Source: VRUE01 sp963703235 (GTDB taxonomy: Bacteria; Actinomycetota; Thermoleophilia; Solirubrobacterales; 70-9). Taken from it: DNA of 64,000 nucleotides. The notes under the pieces were generated by a model that had not been told where the DNA came from, searched no databases, and saw only the letters and a list, made by a program, of their open reading frames with translations. Below are positions 58,816-64,000 of the stretch, piece after piece. The stretch lies in contig OY969802.1 of the NCBI GenBank assembly GCA_963703235.1, positions 2,416,431 through 2,480,430 of the forward strand, read 5' to 3'. The first letter of the stretch is position 1. Every line of letters begins with the position of its first letter. A program made the position numbers and the translations under genes.

Positions 58816-60873
58816 ATGGTTGATAAGGCTTTTCCCAAGGACGACTACTTTCGGATCAGCGATGCTGCCGAGTACGTCGGCGTGTCCGCCCAGACCCTTC
58901 GTCGATGGGAAAAAGAGGGGCGAATTGAAGCCGTCCGGCATCCCGGCAATAGCTACCGCTACTACCGCCGCGCCGACCTTGAGCCCTTTCGGCTTGAGTA
59001 CCAGCGCGCCGCCGGGGAGACATCGAACCCGGGGCAGCTCTTCCAGGCAGCCAATGCGAACATCGAGGCCAACGACCTTCTCCGCGAACCTCAGCGGGAC
59101 TCGCACCGCGCCGTCCGTGAGCATTTTGCAAAAGATGAGGCGCCGGCAATCCTCCAGATTCCGGTCGGCTGTGGAAAGACGGGGATCATGGCGACGCTTC
59201 CGTTCGGTATCGCGGAGGGCCGCGTGCTGGTCATCACCCCGAATCTGACGATCAGAAAGGGTGTCGCGACCGCTCTCGATATCGCGAGCCGCGAGTGCTT
59301 TTGGGCGAAGACCCGCGTGCTAGATGACTTCCAAAACGGCCCCTACTTCGCGGTCTTGGACAGTCAGGACGCCAATATCCATGATTGCACCGAGAGTCAT
59401 TTCGTGGTCACCAACATCCAGCAGCTTGCGAGTTCGGCGGATCGCTGGCTCCCCCAGTTCCCCCCGAACTTTTTCGACTTGATTCTCGTCGACGAGGGCC
59501 ACCACGCCGCCGCAGCTAGTTGGCAGAAGGTCTTTCGCCGCTTCCCGGACGCGAAGGTGGTCAGCCTCACGGCAACCCCATTTCGATCTGACGAGCAACC
59601 TCTCGAAGGCGAGGTGATCTACCGCTATCCATTCGCGCGAGCCATGATGAATGGGTTCATCAAGCAGATCCGCTCGCGGAGCGTTGCCCCTTCGGAGCTC
59701 AGCTTCACGTTCGGGGACGACACCCGACGTCACACGCTCGACGAAGTTCTGGAACTCCGGGAAGAACAGTGGTTTCGCCGTGGTGTTGCTCTGTCGCCTG
59801 AGTGCAACCGCCATATCGCCGAGGCGAGCATTCAGCGGTGCAACAGCCTCCGGGCTCAGACCGGCATTCCGCACCAGGTGATTGCCGCCGCTTGTTCCGT
59901 CGATCATGCACGCCAAATCCGGGCGATCTACGAAGAGTGCGGCTACCGCGCAGCTGAGATCCACAGCGATATGAGCGAAGAGGAACGTGAAGAAGTCCTC
60001 GACCGCCTTCAGATCAACCAGCTCGATTGCATCGTCCAGGTCCAGATGCTGGGTGAGGGTTTCGATCACCCCCGCCTAAGCGTCGCGGCGGTTTTCCGCC
60101 CATTCCGAAGCCTGGCTCCGTACATCCAGTTCCTCGGCAGGGTGATGCGGGTCGTCGTTCAGAACGAGCCGGACCACCCCGACAACGTGGGCTTTGTGGT
60201 TTCCCACGTCGGACTCAACAACGAGGAGCGCTGGGATGAGTTCCGAGAACTCGATCTGGAGGATCAGCGGTTGATTCACGATTGGCTCGCGGCTGATCCG
60301 GACGACGAGGAACCGGAGGGTCAAAGCGGCGAACCCCGCCGCTTTGATGCGATCAACCTCGTCGACAGCGAGTTGGTCAGCCACTTTGTCGACCGGGCGT
60401 TTCTCGACCCAGACGATGATCGAATCCTCGACGAGTTGCTGGCAAAACAAGTGGCTCCGGGTGTGACGCTCAAGGATTTAGTGGACAGAGAGAAACTGCG
60501 CGAGCAACTGCGCCAGCAACTCGCCGCCCATCAAGAGCAACCTGCCCCGATCCCGGTAACCCCCCAACGTCGACGCCAGACGGCGCGAAGTCGCCTGAAC
60601 GAGAGAACCGGCTCGGTGGTCGCACGGATTTTGAAGGATCTCGACCTGTCGCGTCCGGGGCGGGACCTCGCCAAAGCTCTTGGCGGACCACCGGCACCGA
60701 ACGTGCAGCGCGTGACGATTCTCCTAAACCAGGAGATCAACAAATTCGTCGGCGTTACCTCGAAATCTCGCAAGAAGCTTTCGGCTGACCAGACGGAAAA
60801 GGCCCTTCATTCACTCGATGAAATCGGCGATCAAGTCCGCGACCGACTGCGCGAGAAGCTGGAGGCGCGCTGA
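58816..60873 (+). CDS. MerR-like HTH fused to DEAD/DEAH (SF2) helicase, defence-associated
   Basis: The 685-aa protein starts with a MerR/excisionase-type DNA-binding domain (residues about 10-60: FRISDAAEYVGVSAQTLRRWEKEGRI, then NSYRYYRRADLE). An SF2 helicase follows: Walker A IPVGCGKTG (115-123), DEGHH from residue 226, LTATPFRSD near 252, HSDMSEEEREEVL, QMLGEGFDHPRL and QFLGRVMRVV from residue 438. The C-terminal 180 residues are helical and charged and may bind partners. ATG 58816 is set by TATAAT 7 nt upstream. It is coupled (TGATG) to a small CxxC protein and converges on methyltransferase and nuclease genes. Codon use is less GC-biased than in the core genes. Confidence 0.9.
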   Translation: MVDKAFPKDDYFRISDAAEYVGVSAQTLRRWEKEGRIEAVRHPGNSYRYYRRADLEPFRLEYQRAAGETSNPGQLFQAANANIEANDLLREPQRDSHRAVREHFAKDEAPAILQIPVGCGKTGIMATLPFGIAEGRVLVITPNLTIRKGVATALDIASRECFWAKTRVLDDFQNGPYFAVLDSQDANIHDCTESHFVVTNIQQLASSADRWLPQFPPNFFDLILVDEGHHAAAASWQKVFRRFPDAKVVSLTATPFRSDEQPLEGEVIYRYPFARAMMNGFIKQIRSRSVAPSELSFTFGDDTRRHTLDEVLELREEQWFRRGVALSPECNRHIAEASIQRCNSLRAQTGIPHQVIAAACSVDHARQIRAIYEECGYRAAEIHSDMSEEEREEVLDRLQINQLDCIVQVQMLGEGFDHPRLSVAAVFRPFRSLAPYIQFLGRVMRVVVQNEPDHPDNVGFVVSHVGLNNEERWDEFRELDLEDQRLIHDWLAADPDDEEPEGQSGEPRRFDAINLVDSELVSHFVDRAFLDPDDDRILDELLAKQVAPGVTLKDLVDREKLREQLRQQLAAHQEQPAPIPVTPQRRRQTARSRLNERTGSVVARILKDLDLSRPGRDLAKALGGPPAPNVQRVTILLNQEINKFVGVTSKSRKKLSADQTEKALHSLDEIGDQVRDRLREKLEAR

Positions 60874-61104
60874 TGGCAAAGGTAAAGCAGGTTCTCAATG
60901 CCGTTTCGGTCGAGGAAGCCAAGCAGAAACGGATCTGCCATCGCAATCGGAAGAAGCACTCCATTGCTGGTGGGGAACGGTGTCTTACGGTACGCGATCC
61001 TGCCAGCGGCGCGAGACGGAACTTATTGCATCGAGTGTGGCAACGCAATCCTCGATGTAGCGGCTGACGATCTTGAGGCGCTGAGGGCGGGCTTGAACTC
61101 CTAG
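60873..61104 (+). CDS. Small CxxC-containing protein, apparent frameshift
   Basis: ATG 60873 overlaps the helicase stop as TGATG. The first frame reads MAKVKQVLNAVSVEEAKQKR, then ICHRNRKKHSIAGGERCLTVRDPASGARR. At 61020-61025 (AACTTA) one T seems extra; removing it continues as NYCIECGNAILDVAADDLEALRAGLNS, ending at 61104. The composite, about 76 aa, has Cys residues in CHRN, ERC and YCIEC that could hold a zinc ion. I recognise a similar small partner beside restriction-linked helicases, but from memory only. Without the correction the frame ends at 61067. Confidence 0.7.
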
Positions 61105-61140
61105 CCTTCGGGCTGTTGGTAGTTGGACCGAAGTAAGTAG

Positions 61141-61563
61141 TTACGCGATGTTGCTTGCGGCTACCAGCGTGTCGGCGACTCGACTCACTACGTCATCTAT
61201 CTCTCGTCTGACTTCAAAGTCCCATACGCGAAGTACGGTCCAACCAGACTTCACAAGTTCGTGATCGACGCGACGATCACGAGCTACATTCGCTTCAATC
61301 TTTCGGTCCCAGTATTCGCCAGAGCGGCCGGGCTTGTGGCGAGATGGGTGTCCGTGCCAAAACGCTCCGTCTACGAATACGGCGACCTTACGACCGGGCC
61401 AGGCTATGTCCGGTCTCCCCGGCGCTCGGTTGTAGTCGCATCGCCATCCTCGCAATCCGGCAGCGTAGAGAGCTTTCCGAAGGCCGATCTCGGGGCCGGT
61501 GTCACGACGCTTGACGGCCGACATGATGCGACGCCGCTGGTCGGGAGTACGAGTATCCGCCAT
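61141..61563 (-). CDS. vsr: Very short patch repair (Vsr) endonuclease
   Basis: The 140-aa protein has the whole Vsr signature: TPDQRRRIMSAVKRRDTGPEIGLRKALYAAGLRGWRCD, PGRPDIAWPGRKVAVFVDGAFWHGHP and WTVLRVWDFEV. Vsr nicks T:G mismatches that arise when 5-methylcytosine deaminates, so it normally accompanies a C5 methyltransferase, as here. ATG 61563 follows TAGAAT by 10 nt, inside the end of the nuclease gene. It converges with the small CxxC gene, 36 nt away. Confidence 0.95.
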   Translation of the reverse strand: MADTRTPDQRRRIMSAVKRRDTGPEIGLRKALYAAGLRGWRCDYNRAPGRPDIAWPGRKVAVFVDGAFWHGHPSRHKPGRSGEYWDRKIEANVARDRRVDHELVKSGWTVLRVWDFEVRREIDDVVSRVADTLVAASNIA

Positions 61564-61576
61564 CTGGCCCGGGATT

Positions 61577-62374
61577 CTAGGTCGCGTCGGTGCGGTAGCG
61601 CTCTAGATCCGCGGAGCTAACCTCATCCTTGGGGACGAGTCGATACTGCTTCTCGGACCGGATTGCCACTCCGTCCTGTGTCTCCTCGAAGTCAAACAGA
61701 GCGATGCGATTGTCTCCCGTGAACTGCGCCGCTATGGGTCGGCAGATCAGATCCGGAAACTTGTCGGCGCAAAGAGCGAAGTCCTGCTCGATCTGAACAA
61801 CGCTGATCTGGTCGCTGCCGCCCTTTGCCTGCACAGGGAAAACGTACTGCGAGCCGTTCCGATCAACGCCAATATAAACCTCGTCGGTCTCAACCTGGCC
61901 GATCTGTGGCGCAGTCGTGCGCAGGTGGTTTTGCAACGAGTAGCACGTGACCCGCGTGAAAATGTCGATCAGCCGGTTGTAGCGCAGCATTGCGAGAAGC
62001 GCCTGCTCATCGTTAAGGGCCCACTTTGCAATGACACCTGGCGTAGAGTCGGGAACCTTCGTCTCGACCATGTTTTCGGTGGGAACGATGCGAGCTTGCC
62101 TCACGGCGACGAATTTGTATTTTCCCCGACCGGCCAATCGAATCATCCATTCGAGCCCCTCTGGCGCGCAGGCCTGAATCTCGTCCGGTAGCGCGACCCG
62201 GAATCGAAAGCTGTAAATCACGTCGCCCAGGTTCTTCGGTAGCTCGATACCGAGCTTCTTGGCATGCTCGATGAAGTCCTCGCGGTCGAACTCGACCTCG
62301 GTCGCACCCTCCTCGAACGCATCCAGGAAGACGCTTTCGATGATCTGTGCGTATCGCGTCGCGCCGTCAGCCAT
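61577..62374 (-). CDS. PD-(D/E)XK-like restriction endonuclease candidate
   Basis: The 265-aa protein has a mostly helical N-terminal half (FEEGATEVEFDREDFIEHAKKLG) and a C-terminal nuclease-like half: TAPQIGQVETDEVYIGVDRNGSQYVFPVQAKGGSDQISVVQIEQDF. There VETDE, GVD and PVQAK form a plausible D-x(n)-Q/E-x-K centre, with Gln in place of the usual acidic residue. Its start overlaps the methyltransferase stop by 8 nt, typical of a coupled restriction-modification pair. The recognised sequence cannot be read from the protein. The assignment to a restriction enzyme rests on position and motif. Confidence 0.72.
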   Translation of the reverse strand: MADGATRYAQIIESVFLDAFEEGATEVEFDREDFIEHAKKLGIELPKNLGDVIYSFRFRVALPDEIQACAPEGLEWMIRLAGRGKYKFVAVRQARIVPTENMVETKVPDSTPGVIAKWALNDEQALLAMLRYNRLIDIFTRVTCYSLQNHLRTTAPQIGQVETDEVYIGVDRNGSQYVFPVQAKGGSDQISVVQIEQDFALCADKFPDLICRPIAAQFTGDNRIALFDFEETQDGVAIRSEKQYRLVPKDEVSSADLERYRTDAT

Positions 62375-63745
62375 TACGCGATGACCCTCTCCCGCGGTAT
62401 CGAGCGTACCCGCGGAGCTGGATCTCTCCGCGTTCGACCTCGTAGTAGGCAGCTGCTTCGCTCATGGTCATCGTTAGCAGTCGCGGTTCCCCAAGGGCAA
62501 GTGTTGTTCTTGGCTTTGCCGGTTTGAGCATCAACGCTTCGATGATCGACTCGGCGACGGCACGACCCATCATGGGCGCGACCGCGTTGCCGATCTGTCG
62601 GAATCCGTGCCACTTGGTCGCATGGAGGCGGAACCAATCGGGGATCGAATGGAGTCGAGCGGCCTCGCGAACGGAAATCACACGCGGAAGCCGCGGATGA
62701 ATCGGTCGCGGAGAGGTGTAGGCACCGCGCTCGCTGCCGGTCCCGGCCCGCAGCGTGTTGCAGAGCCCTTTCGGGTGGAGCCGGTAGAAGCGACTGATCG
62801 GCTCGGTTTCTCCCTGTGGGGTGGCCGCGAAACGTTTGATCGAGAGATCGGTGTGAATCGTGCGAGCAGAGCTAGTAGTGCCCTTGGATTCCAATGACGC
62901 GGGTACGAGCGATCACCCGAGTCTTCGCCCCGCATTGCCTTGGCATATGCACTCGCTCGTCGCTCCATCGCAGCGAAGGTGCGAGCTGAGAGGTCGGTGT
63001 GATCGGAGACGCGAAGATCGGCGAAACGATCCAAATCAGGGAGATCCCCGATTGCCTGCCAAACGGTTGGTCCAGTCGGCAGATCGGGAGTCGGTCGCGG
63101 CAGTCGAGCTCCGGGGGTCTTCGGGACGGGGCTAACGCGGGGATGGGGATGACGAGCTTCCGCCTGGTCGAGACGACTTCCCATAACGATTAGTCGGCGA
63201 CGAAGCTGGGGAACCCCATAATCAGCGGCGCTGAGCACCTTCGGCACCACTCGGTATCCGATTCGCTCGAATTCCTCGATGAATCGGCCAAGGATTGCGG
63301 AGTGCCCGCCCGCAGCCATGCCAGGGACGTTCTCCATCACGAAGTAGCGGGGCTTAAGCGTTGATACGAGCCGGAAGAAGTCGAAGACGAGCCTGTTTCG
63401 AGTGTCGTCGATGAGGCGCTTCCCAATGGTCGAAAACCCCTGGCAGGGCGGTCCGCCGACGATGGCGTCGATTTCTCCGTCCCAGTCCTTTCGGCCATGT
63501 CGCGCCGCCCCGGCCTCGGCGGCCTCGAACAAACGCTCCGGCGTTAGTTTGGAAGCATCGGCGCAGACGATCTCGGTGAGCGGTGCATTGAACTCATGAA
63601 CGGCGCAATGCACGGGGTCGTACTCAACCGCCGCGAGCACGTCAAAACCAGCCTGCTCGAAGCCGAGAGACAAGCCGCCAGCACCCGCGAAGAGGTCGAT
63701 CACGACGGGCCTGCGGCGGTTAGCGCCGTTGTGCGACCTAGCCAC
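62367..63745 (-). CDS. C5-cytosine DNA methyltransferase, apparent -1 frameshift
   Basis: GTG 63745 lies 8 nt after TACTCT. Motif I VVIDLFAGAGGLSLGFEQAG is at residues 14-33, motif IV IVGGPPCQGFS has the catalytic Cys at about 101, motif VI VMENVPG is at about 138, and motif VIII PQLRRRLIVMG is near 180. After SYPRHWNPRALLALL the frame breaks near 62860-62875. The next frame continues ARTIHTDLSIKRFAAT, then motif IX-like GLCNTLRAGTG and motif X FRQIGNAVAPMMG, ending at 62367. One missing base explains it. Staying in frame would stop at 62678 without motif X. The enzyme protects DNA from the neighbouring nuclease, in the usual model. Confidence 0.85.
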
Positions 63746-63753
63746 GCGTCGGG

Positions 63754-63759
63754 AGAGTA
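63754..63759 (-). promoter_or_regulatory. TACTCT -10-like element for the methyltransferase
   Basis: The plus-strand AGAGTA reads TACTCT on the minus strand, 8 nt before GTG 63745. Confidence 0.45.
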
Positions 63760-63939
63760 GGCGGCGGGTCGGACCGGATTCCGAGCAGGCAGAGGCGGAT
63801 GCGGCATCGCCTTCAGCGTAAGCTGGGCATCCAGCGAGGGCAACCCGGCTGCACTCGGCGCGCTCCTGCCGGTCTCGGTGGACGCAAGGCGGCAAGCCCG
63901 CAAGTTGCACCGCCCCGCAGCCCCGCCTTATCTTCTGGC

Positions 63940-63976
63940 GCGTCCAAGAAGAACGCCCCGGGCGGCGGTTGGACGC
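63940..63976. repeat. Short inverted repeat near the right edge
   Basis: GCGTCCAA (63940-63947) pairs with TTGGACGC (63969-63976). It may end a transcript entering from the right. Apart from this, 63760-64000 shows no gene I can support. Confidence 0.4.
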
Positions 63977-64000
63977 CCCCGGGGCTGGCACAGGAAAGGT

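Overview
This 64 kb window comes from a very GC-rich bacterial chromosome (about 70% by eye, strong G/C preference at third codon positions). It is probably a high-GC actinobacterium, and I lean toward the Thermoleophilia/Solirubrobacterales. The reasons are a PafBC-like WYL regulator, a full-length Lhr helicase, a CIRCE-controlled groESL operon, dTDP-rhamnose genes, secreted RTX-like repeat proteins, and a recurring leaderless start in which a TAnnnT -10 hexamer lies about 6-9 nt before ATG, GTG or TTG. No rRNA, tRNA or CRISPR array was seen. The taxonomic call is inference.

Layout. 0-7.2 kb: the end of a WYL regulator, a metallo-beta-lactamase-fold hydrolase behind a duplicated leader, a penicillin-acylase-family enzyme, a secreted DUF1906 protein, and a Phd/VapC-type toxin-antitoxin pair. 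7.4-33.6 kb: a long surface-polysaccharide region. It holds polyprenol-phosphate sugar synthases, GT2 and GT4 glycosyltransferases, a methyltransferase, a flippase, two O-antigen-ligase-like proteins, rmlA-rmlD-rmlB-rmlC, a UDP-GlcNAc 2-epimerase, an acyltransferase, a WbaP-like initiating sugar transferase, two convergent DEW-motif membrane proteins, and two paralogous secreted clan-A glycosidase-like proteins. Together these could start, build, flip, polymerise and decorate a rhamnose-containing glycan. 33.7-39.6 kb: lhr, a Crp-family regulator, pcm. 39.6-42 kb: two RTX-like repeat proteins sharing a 145-bp near-identical segment. 42.1-54.9 kb: ASCH and SRPBCC proteins, groES-groEL, a GH26-like protein, an NAD-dependent epimerase-like protein, a ferredoxin, an AbrB/VapC pair, two related ArsR-like regulators flanking a candidate 19-aa micropeptide, an Mrp ATPase, a large secreted modular protein, cyclophilin, and a GAP-family membrane protein. 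55-58.6 kb: an arylsulfotransferase-like protein, a second acyltransferase, and a secreted SGNH hydrolase.

58.8-63.7 kb is an accessory DNA-defence locus made of two converging operons. One encodes a MerR-HTH/SF2-helicase fusion plus a small CxxC protein. The other encodes a C5-cytosine methyltransferase, a PD-(D/E)XK-like nuclease and a Vsr endonuclease. Codon use here is visibly less GC-rich than in the neighbours, which suggests transfer. This is the best candidate for an unusual system in the window.

Four genes carry an apparent one-base indel: the O-antigen ligase, the sugar dehydrogenase, the CxxC protein and the cytosine methyltransferase. In two of them CAGATC seems to have become CAGAATC. 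They may be sequencing errors, and the genes are annotated as composites. Other unusual signals are three related long perfect hairpins between genes, a 45-bp palindrome inserted in frame in a coding sequence, and genes whose best start codon is CTG or ATC.
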